This document shows positions 48,585-57,569 of a stretch of 64,000 nt of DNA, in pieces. A program made the position numbers and the translations under genes. Where the stretch lies: NCBI RefSeq assembly GCF_029919115.1, contig NZ_CP123990.1, forward strand, positions 3,932,501-3,996,500, read 5' to 3'. The notes beneath the pieces were generated by a model. It was given only the letters and a program-made list of their open reading frames with translations. It had not been told where the DNA came from and searched no databases. The stretch comes from Variovorax paradoxus. Its GTDB lineage: Bacteria > Pseudomonadota > Gammaproteobacteria > Burkholderiales > Burkholderiaceae_C. Position 1 is the stretch's first letter. Each line of letters begins with the position of its first letter.

Positions 48585-49349
48585 TCAGGCGTCGCCGCTG
48601 CGCAGGATGGCCAGCCCCGCCTTGCGCAGCGCCGCCAGCGCCGGGGCCGGCGCCTCCGGAGACACCAGCAGGCTGGTGGCGGCGGAAACCGGATTGATCA
48701 CCCAGGCCGAAGCAGCACCGATTTTTTCCGAAGAAGCCAGCACCACCGTCTCGGCCGCCGCCGCCATGAGCGCGCGCTTGATCGCGGCCTCCTCGTCGTC
48801 GCCGGTGGTCAGCCCGGCTTCGGCCTGCACGCCGGTCACGCCCATGAAGAATGTGTCGGCATGGATGCGCGAGATGGCGTCCATGGCCACGGCGCCCACC
48901 GCCACCATCGAATGCCTGAAAAGCCGTCCGCCGACCAGCACCACCTCGACGCCGGCGTGGCCGGCCAACTCGACCGCCACCGAGGGGCTGTGCGTCACCA
49001 CCGTGGCGCGCAGGTTCTTGGGCAAGTGCCGCGCCATCTGCACGGCCGTGGTGCCGCCGTCAATGAACACCACCTGTCCCGGCTGCACCAGGCGTGCTGC
49101 GGCACGGCCGATGGCCACCTTTTCGGCGGTTGCCAGCTGCAGGCGGCCCGCAAAGTCGGCCTCGGCCCTGGCAAGCGGCAGCGCACCGCCGTGCACGCGT
49201 TGCAGCAGGCCTTCGGCGGCGAGCTCGCGCAGGTCGCGGCGGATGGTGTCTTCCGACAGCGCGAGCTCCTCGCTGAGCGACTTCGCGACGACATTGCCGT
49301 CGCGCTGCAGGACCGAGAGGATGTGTTGTTTGCGCTGGCGGGTGAGCAT
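48585..49349 (-). CDS. DeoR/GlpR-family transcriptional regulator
   Basis: 254 residues from the ATG at 49349. The DeoR helix-turn-helix is RKQHILSVLQRDGNVVAKSLSEELALSEDTIRRDLRELAAEGLLQRVHGGA (residues 6-55). The sugar-phosphate sensor part begins EKVAIGRAAARLVQPGQVVFIDGGTTAVQMARHL. It is divergent from a NUDIX gene across an 80-base gap with nested inverted repeats, its likely operator. Effector unknown. Confidence 0.93.
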   Translation of the reverse strand: MLTRQRKQHILSVLQRDGNVVAKSLSEELALSEDTIRRDLRELAAEGLLQRVHGGALPLARAEADFAGRLQLATAEKVAIGRAAARLVQPGQVVFIDGGTTAVQMARHLPKNLRATVVTHSPSVAVELAGHAGVEVVLVGGRLFRHSMVAVGAVAMDAISRIHADTFFMGVTGVQAEAGLTTGDDEEAAIKRALMAAAAETVVLASSEKIGAASAWVINPVSAATSLLVSPEAPAPALAALRKAGLAILRSGDA

Positions 49350-49396
49350 CTTCCGATCGTATCCGGCCAAGCCGGGTATTGCACGACTTTTCTTGT

Positions 49397-49427
49397 TTAT
49401 GCATGAATTTGCGCATAAGCTCATGCA
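49397..49427. promoter_or_regulatory. Nested inverted repeats between DeoR and NUDIX genes
   Basis: TTATGC (49397-49402) pairs with GCATAA (49413-49418), and TGCATGA (49400-49406) pairs with TCATGCA (49421-49427). Both end just before the NUDIX start at 49430, fitting an operator of the divergent DeoR regulator. Confidence 0.6.
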
Positions 49428-49429
49428 CC

Positions 49430-50017
49430 ATGACCCTTCAAGACCGCGTCCGGGTGCACGAAGTCACCCTGCTTTCCGACAACTGGTACACGCTGAAGAC
49501 CACCGCGTTCGACTGGCGGCGGAACGACGGCGAGTGGCAGCGCATGCACCGCGAAACCTATGACCGCGGCAACGGCGCCACGCTGCTCCCCTACAACCTG
49601 GCGCGGCGCACAGTGCTGCTGACGCGGCAGTTCCGCTACCCCGCCTTCGTGAACGGCCACGACGACCTGCTGATCGAAGCGGCCGCAGGCCTGCTCGACA
49701 ATGCCGCGCCCGAAGAACGCATACGTGCCGAGGTGGAAGAAGAGCTGGGCTTGCGGCTGGGCGCAGTGCAGAAGGTCTTCGAAGCCTTCATGAGCCCGGG
49801 CTCGGTGACCGAGAAGCTGCACTTCTTCGTTGCCGAATACGAGCCTTCGATGCGCGTGGGCGATGGCGGCGGCCTGGCCGACGAGGGTGAGGACATCGAG
49901 GTGCTCGAACTCGGTATCGACGAGGCGCTGGCCATGGTGGCGGACGGGCGCATTGCCGATGCCAAGACCGTCATGCTGCTGTACCACGCGCAGCTGCATG
50001 TTTTTCCGCCGAGATAA
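49430..50017 (+). CDS. NUDIX hydrolase, NudK-like nucleotide-sugar pyrophosphatase
   Basis: 195 residues from the ATG at 49430. DNWYTLKTTAFDWRRNDGEWQRMHRETYDRGNGATLLPYN and VLLTRQFRYPAFVNGHDDLLIEAAAGLLD resemble E. coli NudK (GDP-mannose pyrophosphatase). The Nudix box reads GLLDNAAPEERIRAEVEEELGL; the catalytic E-x-x-E-E core is kept, while the early Glu and the Arg of the consensus are Ala. It is divergent from a DeoR regulator and starts seven bases before dacB begins after its stop. Substrate inferred. Confidence 0.88.
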   Translation: MTLQDRVRVHEVTLLSDNWYTLKTTAFDWRRNDGEWQRMHRETYDRGNGATLLPYNLARRTVLLTRQFRYPAFVNGHDDLLIEAAAGLLDNAAPEERIRAEVEEELGLRLGAVQKVFEAFMSPGSVTEKLHFFVAEYEPSMRVGDGGGLADEGEDIEVLELGIDEALAMVADGRIADAKTVMLLYHAQLHVFPPR

Positions 50018-50024
50018 TCGGCCG

Positions 50025-51464
50025 ATGGTTCTTCCTCGTCTCTCCTTCCTCCGGCCCGTCTGCGCGCTGTCTCTTTCCGTGCTGGCCGCGTTTTTTGCCT
50101 CCGGCGCCTACGCGCAGCAAGCCTTTCCGGCCGAAGTGGAGACGGCCCTCGCGCGCGCCAAGGTGCCGCGCGATTCGGTAACCATGCTGGTGGCCGACGC
50201 TGAAGGCCTGCGCCCGCCGCGCTTGGCGTGGCGCTCGCAGGTGCCGGTGAACCCGGCATCGATCATGAAGGTGGTCACCACCTACGCCGCGCTCGACCTG
50301 CTCGGCCCGGCCTACAGCTGGAACACACCGGTCTACGTCGACGGCACGGTGAGCAACGGCGTGCTCAACGGCAACCTGTACATCAAGGGCCAGGGCGATC
50401 CCAAGCTGGTGCTCGAACGGGTGTGGCTGCTGCTGCGCCGCGTGCAGGGCCTGGGCATTACCACCGTGAGCGGCGACATCGTGCTGGACCGCAGCACCTT
50501 CGAGAACACGGCCGAGAACGACCCGGCCGCCTTCGACGGCGAGCCGCTGCGTCCCTACAACGCCTCGCCCGACGCGCTGCTGGTCAACTTCAAGTCGGTC
50601 AACATGACCTTCACGCCCGAGCGCGGCGGGCAGCTGGCGCGCATCAACTACGAGCCCCCGCTCGCCAGCGTGTCCATGCAGCCCACCATCGCACTCGCGC
50701 CCGGCGAATGCGGTGACTGGCGCACGGCAATCAGGCCCGATTTCAGCGACCCGAACCGCATTCGCTTCAATGGCGGTCTTCCGGCCGCGTGCGGCGAGAA
50801 GAGCTGGGCCGTGGCCTATGCCGACCCGCGCACCTACGGCCTGCGCGCCGTGGGCGGCATGTGGGCCGAAATGGGCGGCCGCGTCGGCGGGCAGATGCGC
50901 GACGGCCGAGTGCCGCCGGGCCTGAAGCCGGTGTTCGAATTCGCCTCGCCGCCGCTGGCGGAAGTGGTTCGCGACATCAACAAGTACAGCAACAACGTGA
51001 TGGCGCAACAAGTGTTCCTCACCTTGGGTCTTGCGCAAAAGAACCGCGGCACGTTCGAGGCCTCGCGCAACGCGCTGGGCCAGTGGTGGCGCGATCGCAT
51101 CGGCACGGGCGAGGCACAGCCGGTGTTCGACAACGGCTCGGGCCTTTCGCGCGAAGAGCGCATCAGCGCCGCGGCGCTGGGCAAGATGCTGCAGGTGGCG
51201 TGGCGCTCGCCGGTCATGCCCGAGCTGGTGTCGTCGCTGCCGGCCTCGGGCGTGGACGGCACGCTCAAGCGGCGCGCGCTGCGCTCGGGCGGCGCGGCCC
51301 ACCTGAAGACGGGCACGCTGCGAGACTCGTCAGGCGTGGCGGGCTATGTGCATGGCGCGAGCGGGCGGCGCTACGTGCTGGTGGCCATTGCCAACGGCGA
51401 GAACGCGGGCGCTGCGCGCGCTGCATTCGACGCGCTGGTCGACTGGGCGTACCAGGACAACTAG
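50025..51464 (+). CDS. dacB: D-alanyl-D-alanine carboxypeptidase/endopeptidase (PBP4)
   Basis: 479 residues from the ATG at 50025, with a signal peptide ending AYA-Q. The three serine-penicillin-binding motifs are NPASIMKVVTTYAALDLLG (S-x-x-K) near residue 75, YSNNVMAQ (S-x-N) near 322, and HLKTGTLRDSSGVAGYV (KTG) near 426. The long insertion typical of class C low-mass PBPs lies between the first two. It cleaves peptide cross-links in periplasmic peptidoglycan. Confidence 0.95.
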   Translation: MVLPRLSFLRPVCALSLSVLAAFFASGAYAQQAFPAEVETALARAKVPRDSVTMLVADAEGLRPPRLAWRSQVPVNPASIMKVVTTYAALDLLGPAYSWNTPVYVDGTVSNGVLNGNLYIKGQGDPKLVLERVWLLLRRVQGLGITTVSGDIVLDRSTFENTAENDPAAFDGEPLRPYNASPDALLVNFKSVNMTFTPERGGQLARINYEPPLASVSMQPTIALAPGECGDWRTAIRPDFSDPNRIRFNGGLPAACGEKSWAVAYADPRTYGLRAVGGMWAEMGGRVGGQMRDGRVPPGLKPVFEFASPPLAEVVRDINKYSNNVMAQQVFLTLGLAQKNRGTFEASRNALGQWWRDRIGTGEAQPVFDNGSGLSREERISAAALGKMLQVAWRSPVMPELVSSLPASGVDGTLKRRALRSGGAAHLKTGTLRDSSGVAGYVHGASGRRYVLVAIANGENAGAARAAFDALVDWAYQDN

Positions 51465-51604
51465 GCCCGGGCGCCTGGCCGCTTGGTTGCCTGCCCGCTG
51501 TACTGAAAACTTCTGTAGGTAATGGCCGCTTGCGCGCGACCAGGGCACTGCACAGAATCGAACGCCCGTTCGGCTCGACACCCGTGCAACACAGGAGATA
51601 TGCC

Positions 51605-53215
51605 TTGAAGACACCGCAACAACCATCCCCCGCCCCGGCGCACAAGAAGGCCGTGGCATCGGCGGCGCTTGCCGGCGCTGCGCTGTTGCTGGCAGCCTGC
51701 GGCGGAGGAGGTGGCGGCGGTGGCGGTGGCGGAGGCGGCATCGGGATCGGCTTTCCGCCGCCCGCGTCGGACACAGGCCGGGGTTCGGTCGTGACGACCC
51801 CGCCCGAGCAGGCGTCCAAGCTGAGCGCGGACCAGCTCAAGTCGCTTCTGGAGGCCGATGCTTCCGGCAGGGCGCTGCTCCAGGTGACCGGCACGCCCAA
51901 ATGCGGCATCGAGACGCGCTACCTCGAATACCGGACCATCGGCGGCAAGAACGAAGCCACCAACGCCACGGCCGCGGTCATGGTGCCGACCGGCTCGGAT
52001 GTGGCCTGCAGCGGCGCACGTCCTGTGGTCCTGTATGCCCACGGCACCACCGCCGCGCGCAACTTCAACATCGCCAAGTGGACCGAAGCCGGCCAGCCCG
52101 CAGCCGGCGAAGGCCTGACCGTTGCCGCCATGTTTGCGGCGCAGGGCTACATCGTGGTGGCGCCCAACTACGCGGGCTACGACAAGTCGACGCTTCCCTA
52201 TCACCCGTACCTCAACGGCGACCAGCAGGGCAAGGACATGGTCGATGCGCTCACCGCAGCGCGCAAGACCTTCTCGGAGATCAACGCGACCGATGCGGGC
52301 TCATTGCTGATCACCGGCTATTCGCAGGGCGGCTACGTGGCCATGGCGGCGCACCGCGAGATGCAGGCCACGGGCAAGCCGGTGACCGCGTCGGCGCCGC
52401 TTTCTGCGCCGTCGGCCATCGGCCTTTTGGCGGACTACACCTTCCAGGGCTGGCCGGCGCTGGGCAGCACGCTCTTCGTGCCGCTGCTCTCGGCCAGCTG
52501 GCAACAGCAGTTCGGCGACGTGTACGGCAATACCGGCGACATCTATGAATCGCAGTACGCCGCCGGCATCGACACCCTGCTGCCGAGCCTGACGCCGATC
52601 ACCACGCTTTTTGCCAATGGAAAGCTGCCTCAGCTGGCGCTCTTTCCGGCAGGCGCCACGCCGGGGCCGGTGAGCCCCGACCTGTCGATCTTCTACGGCG
52701 CCAACAACCTGATTCGCCAGAGCTACCTGACGCAGGCGGCCAGCGACATCCAGGCCAACCCCTGTCCCGGCAATGCGCTGCCTCCCACGCCTGCTTCGTT
52801 CAGCACGACCTCGCCGCTCGATTGCCGGCCGGCCGTGGGCTTCAGAAAGGCGGCACGCGCCAACGACCTGCGCAACTGGCTGCCGACCCGGCCCGTGCTC
52901 ATGTGCGGCGGCGCCAACGATCCGACGGTCAACTTCCTGAGCACCCGCGCCACCGCCGGCTATTTCCGGGCCCGGGGCATACCCGCCGCAGCGCTGACCG
53001 TGGTCGACCTGGAAGACAACGCCACCACCGACGCCTATTCCGCTGCGCGGGCCGGGTTTGCGCAGGCCAAGAGCACCCTGGCGCAGAACACTTCGGGCAG
53101 CGATGCCGACAAGGCGCGGGCGGTCACGCTGGCCTATCACGGCACGCTGGCGCCGCCGTTCTGCCTGGCTTCGGCGCGCGGCTTCTTCCAGGGCGTGCTG
53201 GCCGCCGGCGGCTGA
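51605..53215 (+). CDS. Secretory-lipase-like alpha/beta-hydrolase lipoprotein
   Basis: 536 residues from a TTG start seven bases after AGGAG. An ATG at 51600 in another frame stops after two codons. The signal peptide ends in a lipobox LAAC near residue 32, followed by 13 consecutive Gly (51701-51739). The nucleophile elbow is GYSQGG near 239, with YAHGTTAA near 141 as oxyanion segment, and an Asp/His region in CGGANDPTVNF and AYHG. It fits the secretory lipase group. Outer-membrane or surface lipoprotein; substrate unknown. Confidence 0.85.
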   Translation: MKTPQQPSPAPAHKKAVASAALAGAALLLAACGGGGGGGGGGGGGIGIGFPPPASDTGRGSVVTTPPEQASKLSADQLKSLLEADASGRALLQVTGTPKCGIETRYLEYRTIGGKNEATNATAAVMVPTGSDVACSGARPVVLYAHGTTAARNFNIAKWTEAGQPAAGEGLTVAAMFAAQGYIVVAPNYAGYDKSTLPYHPYLNGDQQGKDMVDALTAARKTFSEINATDAGSLLITGYSQGGYVAMAAHREMQATGKPVTASAPLSAPSAIGLLADYTFQGWPALGSTLFVPLLSASWQQQFGDVYGNTGDIYESQYAAGIDTLLPSLTPITTLFANGKLPQLALFPAGATPGPVSPDLSIFYGANNLIRQSYLTQAASDIQANPCPGNALPPTPASFSTTSPLDCRPAVGFRKAARANDLRNWLPTRPVLMCGGANDPTVNFLSTRATAGYFRARGIPAAALTVVDLEDNATTDAYSAARAGFAQAKSTLAQNTSGSDADKARAVTLAYHGTLAPPFCLASARGFFQGVLAAGG

Positions 53216-53231
53216 CCCTTGAGGGTCAGCC
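53210..53231. terminator. Hairpin shared by convergent gene ends
   Basis: GGCTGACCC-TTGA-GGGTCAGCC, a perfect nine-base stem, contains the stop codons of both the lipase-like gene and tsaC. No T-run follows on either strand, so it may pause or stabilise both transcript ends. Confidence 0.5.
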
Positions 53232-54227
53232 CATCGACGCGCGTTGAAGGCGGTCGCGTACGCCTTCCCACTCGGGCGTGTCTGGCGGCGTCTCGACCCA
53301 GATCAGCTTGACGCCCTGCGCGTCGAATTCGCGCAGCACCGCGAACAGCTGGTGCGCGCTGGCCGCTGCGTCGTCGGGCATGCGCCGCTGCAGCACGCGC
53401 TGCGAATGGCTGCGCACCCCGGCGCGCGTCCACACCGCGATGTTCGCAGCGCCGGCACCGAGCACGTCGAGCCCGGTCTGGATAGCCTTGGCATCCATCA
53501 GCCGCAGCTTGGCGTTGGGGGCATAGTGCGCCTCCAGCGTGCCCGGGGCGCGCGGATCGGGCGTTTCGAGCACCTCGCGGTCGCTCAGGCGCTCGCCCAG
53601 CGCTGCCTCGACCTGCGCGCGCGTGATCAGGCCCGGCCGCAGCAGCACGGGCGCGCCGCGGCTGCAGTCGATGATGGTCGACTCGATGCCCACCTCGCAG
53701 GCGCCGCCGTCGACCACCGGCAGCGAATCGCCGAATTCATCGAACACATGCTGCGCCGTGGTCGGGCTCACGCGGCCGAACCGGTTGGCGCTGGGCCCCG
53801 CAAGACCGGGTACGCCCTGCTCGGCGCAGGCTTCTAGCAACGCCTGCGCCACCGGATGCGAGGGGCAGCGCAGGCCGATGGTGTCCTGCCCGCCGGCCGC
53901 CGCTGCCGCGACACCGGGCTGGCGCGTGACGATCAGCGTCAGCGGGCCGGGCCAGAAGGCTTGCACCAGCTTTTGCGCGAAAGGCGGAAGCGGCTGCGCA
54001 AAGCGCGACAGCGCCTCTGTGCCCTTGATGCCCGCCGCCACATGAACGATCAGCGGATGGTCCGAAGGCCTCCCCTTTGCCTTGAAGATGCCGGCCACCG
54101 CCATGTCGCTGGTGGCATCGGCGCCCAGGCCATAGACGGTTTCGGTCGGGAACGCGACCAACCCGCCCGCGCGCAGCACGCGCGCGGCCTCGGCAATGGC
54201 CTGGGGAGACTGGCCGTCGAGAATCAT
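53226..54227 (-). CDS. L-threonylcarbamoyladenylate synthase (Sua5/TsaC)
   Basis: 333 residues, the long Sua5 form. The YrdC domain shows GGLVAFPTETVYGLGADATSDMAVAGIFKAKGRPSDHPLIVHV near residue 25 and GLRCPSHPVAQALLEA near 124, GLAGPSANRFGRVSPTTAQHV near 141, and a C-terminal Sua5 domain (about 240-330). It makes threonylcarbamoyl-AMP for tRNA t6A. Its start overlaps the purK stop by four bases. TsaB of the same pathway is at 46784. Confidence 0.94.
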   Translation of the reverse strand: MILDGQSPQAIAEAARVLRAGGLVAFPTETVYGLGADATSDMAVAGIFKAKGRPSDHPLIVHVAAGIKGTEALSRFAQPLPPFAQKLVQAFWPGPLTLIVTRQPGVAAAAAGGQDTIGLRCPSHPVAQALLEACAEQGVPGLAGPSANRFGRVSPTTAQHVFDEFGDSLPVVDGGACEVGIESTIIDCSRGAPVLLRPGLITRAQVEAALGERLSDREVLETPDPRAPGTLEAHYAPNAKLRLMDAKAIQTGLDVLGAGAANIAVWTRAGVRSHSQRVLQRRMPDDAAASAHQLFAVLREFDAQGVKLIWVETPPDTPEWEGVRDRLQRASMG

Positions 54228-55417
54228 GCGAAGTCGGCCGCCGTAAGCGCCGGCAGGCCGAGCAGGACGGCGGCTTGCGATGCCGCAGCACGCACGCTTT
54301 CAAGCGTGGCGCCGGTGAAGGTGATATGGCCCATCTTGCGGCCGCGTCGCGGTTCGACCTTGCCGTAGAGGTGCAGGTGGGCGCCCGGCAGCGCGAGCAC
54401 CTCGCTCCAGCGCGGCGCCGTCGGCTTGTCGCCGCCCTCGGCGGTGAACCACAGGTCGCCCAGCAGGTTCAGCATGATTGCCGGGCTGTGCTGCCGCGGT
54501 GCGGCCAGCGGCAAACCGGCAAGGGTGCGCACCTGCAGTTCGAACTGCGACACGTCGCATGCTTCCATGGTGTAGTGGCCGCTGTTGTGCGGCCGGGGTG
54601 CCATTTCGTTCACCACCAGCGAGCCGTCGGCCAGCGCGAAGAACTCGACGCACAGCACGCCCACGTAGTTCAGCCCGGTCGCAATGCTCTTTGCCGAGTT
54701 GATGGCGGCCTGCGCCACCGTCTTGGGCATGTTCTGCGGATGCACCTCGGTCACCGCCAGGATGCCGTCGCGATGCAGGTTGCGCTGGGGCGGAAAGTGC
54801 ACGATCTGCCCGTCGCGGCCGCGCGCCACGATGACCGAGCATTCGAACTCGAGCGGCAGCAGCTTTTCGAGCACGCACGGCACGCAACCCGCAGCCTGCC
54901 AGGCATCGATCAGCTCGGCCCGGGTGGACACGCGCTGCTGTCCCTTGCCGTCGTAGCCGAGGCGGGCGGTCTTGAGAATGCCGGGCAGGAGCCCGTCCTC
55001 GCCGGCGGCCAGCTGCGCCGCCGTCTCGATGATGGCGTACGGCGCGCACGCCACGCCGCAGCGCGTGAAATGGGCCTTTTCGGCAATGCGGTCCTGCGCG
55101 ATGGCAATGGCGGCCGCGTCGGGCGCCACGGGCCGGGCGACGGACAGCTTGTCGAGCGACGGCGCGGGCACGTTCTCGAACTCTGTCGTCACCGCGTCGG
55201 CCAGGCCCGCGAGCCGTGCCAGGCCGTCGACGTCGGCGTAGTCGGTATGGATGTGGTGATGGCTCACGCGGCCGGCCGGGCTGTCGGCGTCGGGGTCGAG
55301 CACCGCCGTGAAATAGCCCATGCGCTGGGCAGCGTGGGCGAACATGCGGCCCAGCTGGCCGCCGCCGAGCACGCCGAGCGTGGCACCCGGAAGAATGGGA
55401 AGGTCGTTCTTGCTCAC
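54224..55417 (-). CDS. purK: N5-carboxyaminoimidazole ribonucleotide synthase
   Basis: 397 residues. [25 protein letters not shown] at the start, ATP-grasp core with GDGQ-like [12 protein letters not shown] near residue 167, [20 protein letters not shown] near 196, and [24 protein letters not shown] near 285. It carboxylates AIR with ATP and bicarbonate. It is coupled to purE upstream (overlapping ATGA) and tsaC downstream. Confidence 0.97.
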   Translation of the reverse strand: MSKNDLPILPGATLGVLGGGQLGRMFAHAAQRMGYFTAVLDPDADSPAGRVSHHHIHTDYADVDGLARLAGLADAVTTEFENVPAPSLDKLSVARPVAPDAAAIAIAQDRIAEKAHFTRCGVACAPYAIIETAAQLAAGEDGLLPGILKTARLGYDGKGQQRVSTRAELIDAWQAAGCVPCVLEKLLPLEFECSVIVARGRDGQIVHFPPQRNLHRDGILAVTEVHPQNMPKTVAQAAINSAKSIATGLNYVGVLCVEFFALADGSLVVNEMAPRPHNSGHYTMEACDVSQFELQVRTLAGLPLAAPRQHSPAIMLNLLGDLWFTAEGGDKPTAPRWSEVLALPGAHLHLYGKVEPRRGRKMGHITFTGATLESVRAAASQAAVLLGLPALTAADFA

Positions 55418-55965
55418 AGGGCACCCCCGCCTTGCGGCGAAAAAGGCGAGACGGCGCCCGCCTCCGCCGCTGGAGGCGGCGGCAGCGTCATGGCCACGGC
55501 CGCAGCGGTTTGCGCGGTGCGGAAGGCGTCGAGCCGGGCGCGCAGCGCCGGGTCATTCACCGCCAGCATCGCCACCGCGAAAAGGGCCGCATTGGCGGCC
55601 CCCGCATTGCCGATGGCAAAGGTCGCCACCGGAACGCCCTTGGGCATCTGCACGATGCTGTAGAGCGAATCCACCCCCTGCAGGTGGCGGCTGGCCACCG
55701 GCACGCCCAGCACTGGCACGGTGGTCTTGGAGGCCAGCATGCCCGGCAGGTGGGCCGCACCGCCCGCACCCGCGATGATTGCGCTGAGCCCGCGCCCGGC
55801 GGCGCTTTCGGCGTACGCGAAGAGCGCATCGGGCATCCGGTGGGCCGAGACCACCTTCGCTTCGTGCTTGATTCCGAATTGCTGGAGAATCTCGACCGCG
55901 TTGCGCATCGTCTCCCAATCGGAGCTCGAGCCCATCACTACACCGACCTGAATGGTTTCGTTCAT
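55414..55965 (-). CDS. purE: N5-carboxyaminoimidazole ribonucleotide mutase
   Basis: 183 residues from the ATG at 55965. [64 protein letters not shown] and [19 protein letters not shown] are full PurE signatures. A short Ala/Pro tail (about 22 residues) extends beyond the usual end. It isomerises N5-CAIR to CAIR and is divergent from the ybbN-like gene over 36 bases. Confidence 0.97.
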   Translation of the reverse strand: MNETIQVGVVMGSSSDWETMRNAVEILQQFGIKHEAKVVSAHRMPDALFAYAESAAGRGLSAIIAGAGGAAHLPGMLASKTTVPVLGVPVASRHLQGVDSLYSIVQMPKGVPVATFAIGNAGAANAALFAVAMLAVNDPALRARLDAFRTAQTAAAVAMTLPPPPAAEAGAVSPFSPQGGGAL

Positions 55966-56001
55966 GGTTTCAATTTTACGTTTCACCCCCAGCTGGTTCC
56001 G

Positions 56002-56922
56002 ATGATCGACATCACTCTCGAAAATTTTCAGGCCGAACTGATCGAAGGCTCGGTCGCCACGCCGGTGCTGCTGGACATCTGGGCCGAATGGTGCGGCCCC
56101 TGCAAACAGCTCGGCCCGGTGCTCGAAAAGCTCGAAGCCGAGTACGCCGGCCGCTTCACGCTGGCCAAGCTCGACGCCGACAAGGTGCCGCAGATTTCGT
56201 CGCAGCTGTCCGAAATGTTCGGCGTGCGCAGCATTCCGTTCTGCGTGATGTTCAAGGACGGCCAGCCTGTGGACGGCTTCGTCGGCGCCATTCCGGCCGA
56301 CAAGATCCGCGAATTCCTCGACAAGCACGTGCCCGGCGCCGAAGAGGTCGAGGCGGCTTCGGAAGAGGCGGCGGCCCAGGAAGCGCTGGCCGAGGGCGAC
56401 ACCGAAGGCGCGCTCGAGCGGCTGCAGCATGCGGTGGCCACCGACCCGGCCAACGACGATGCGCGCTTCGACTACATCAAGCTGCTGCTGCAGCAGGGCC
56501 GCGTCGACGATGCCAAGGTGGCTTTTGCCCCCGTCATCGCCAAGACCACGCTGGTGCGCCGCTTCGATTCGCTGCAGCGCTGGATGGACGCCATCGATTT
56601 TGCGGCGCCGGTTTCCGGAGCCGCGCCCTCGCTGACCGATTTCGACAGCAAGATCGCAGCCGGCAAGCGCGACTTCGACGCCCGTTTCGGCCGCGCCCGC
56701 CTGCTGATGGCCGAGCAGCGCTGGACCGACGCCATGGACGAACTGCTCGAAATATTGATGCGCGACAAGAGCTGGAACGAAGAACTCGCGCGCAAGACCT
56801 ACATCGCCATCCTCGATCTCATCGAGCCGCCGAAGGTGAAAGTGGCCGACGGGCAGATTCCGCCGGACGATCCGCTGGTGGCCACATATCGCCGCCGGCT
56901 CAGCAGCGTGGTGTTGAGCTGA
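56002..56922 (+). CDS. YbbN/CnoX-like thioredoxin-fold co-chaperone with CGPC motif
   Basis: 306 residues from the ATG at 56002. Residues 1-110 are a thioredoxin domain with [22 protein letters not shown] near 28. Residues about 115-290 are TPR-like helices ([51 protein letters not shown]). E. coli YbbN has lost the standard active site, but here CGPC is intact, so reductase activity is possible. Divergent from purE. A terminator follows. Confidence 0.92.
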   Translation: MIDITLENFQAELIEGSVATPVLLDIWAEWCGPCKQLGPVLEKLEAEYAGRFTLAKLDADKVPQISSQLSEMFGVRSIPFCVMFKDGQPVDGFVGAIPADKIREFLDKHVPGAEEVEAASEEAAAQEALAEGDTEGALERLQHAVATDPANDDARFDYIKLLLQQGRVDDAKVAFAPVIAKTTLVRRFDSLQRWMDAIDFAAPVSGAAPSLTDFDSKIAAGKRDFDARFGRARLLMAEQRWTDAMDELLEILMRDKSWNEELARKTYIAILDLIEPPKVKVADGQIPPDDPLVATYRRRLSSVVLS

Positions 56923-56932
56923 GCAACTAGAT

Positions 56933-56963
56933 AAAAAAGCGACTTGAGAGTCGCTTTTTTATT
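56933..56963 (+). terminator. Terminator after the YbbN-like gene
   Basis: A perfect twelve-base inverted repeat (AAAAAAGCGACT and its complement, four-base loop) ends in six T. It begins ten bases after the stop. The A-run makes it bidirectional. Confidence 0.9.
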
Positions 56964-57075
56964 GTGCGAAGGGCTCTGAGTGAGGCTGACAAGGCGCGGC
57001 ATTGGCGGGCCTGTGCGCCGTCGAATACGATTGGCGGCGATTCAACTTGTTGCAATTGAGAAGGAAAAACCGGCC

Positions 57076-57528
57076 ATGCGTTTCCTCGCCCGCCATTGCG
57101 CCCGCCCCGCGCTCCCCGTTTTCGCGGCCGCCGTCCTGGGAGCCGCGCTGTCCGGTTGCGGCAGCGGCATCAGCCTGGACGAGCCGATCGAGGGGCCGGT
57201 GTGGCGCCTCGCTCAACTGGGCAACGAGCCCGTGGCGCCCGGCGGCGACGCGCAAATTCAGTTCGATCGCAGCAGCGGCCGCGTCAGCGGTTCGGGCGGC
57301 TGCAACCGCGTGTCGGGATCGTTCACGCGCAGCGGCAGCGCCCTGACCATCGGCCAGCTGGCCTCTACCCGCATGGCCTGCACCGACCCGGTGCGCGGCG
57401 CCAACGAAGCGCAATTCATCTCTGCGCTGCAGACCACCGCCACTTACAGGCTGGCCGGCCCCGGCCGGCTGGCGCTGCTCGATGCGAGCGGGCGGACAGT
57501 GGCGACGCTGAGTTCAGGAAACCGCTGA
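57076..57528 (+). CDS. META-domain (HslJ-like) lipoprotein
   Basis: 150 residues from the ATG at 57076, with AAGGAAAAA upstream. The signal peptide ends in a lipobox LSGC near residue 29. The META/HslJ pattern follows: GPVWRLAQLGNEPV, IQFDRSSGRVSGSGGCNRVSGSFTRSGSALTIGQLASTRMAC, and ATYRLAGPGRLALLDASG. HslJ relatives link to heat or novobiocin stress. Periplasmic lipid-anchored protein; exact role unknown. Confidence 0.9.
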   Translation: MRFLARHCARPALPVFAAAVLGAALSGCGSGISLDEPIEGPVWRLAQLGNEPVAPGGDAQIQFDRSSGRVSGSGGCNRVSGSFTRSGSALTIGQLASTRMACTDPVRGANEAQFISALQTTATYRLAGPGRLALLDASGRTVATLSSGNR

Positions 57529-57569
57529 GATAGCCGCCAAGGCTACCTCGTCAAAGAGGGGCAGCCGGT

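Noticed and set aside
51701..51739. Glycine run as a microsatellite or frameshift error
   Set aside because: The codons vary (GGC, GGA, GGT) and the frame stays open to a well-formed hydrolase, so it is a real protein tract.
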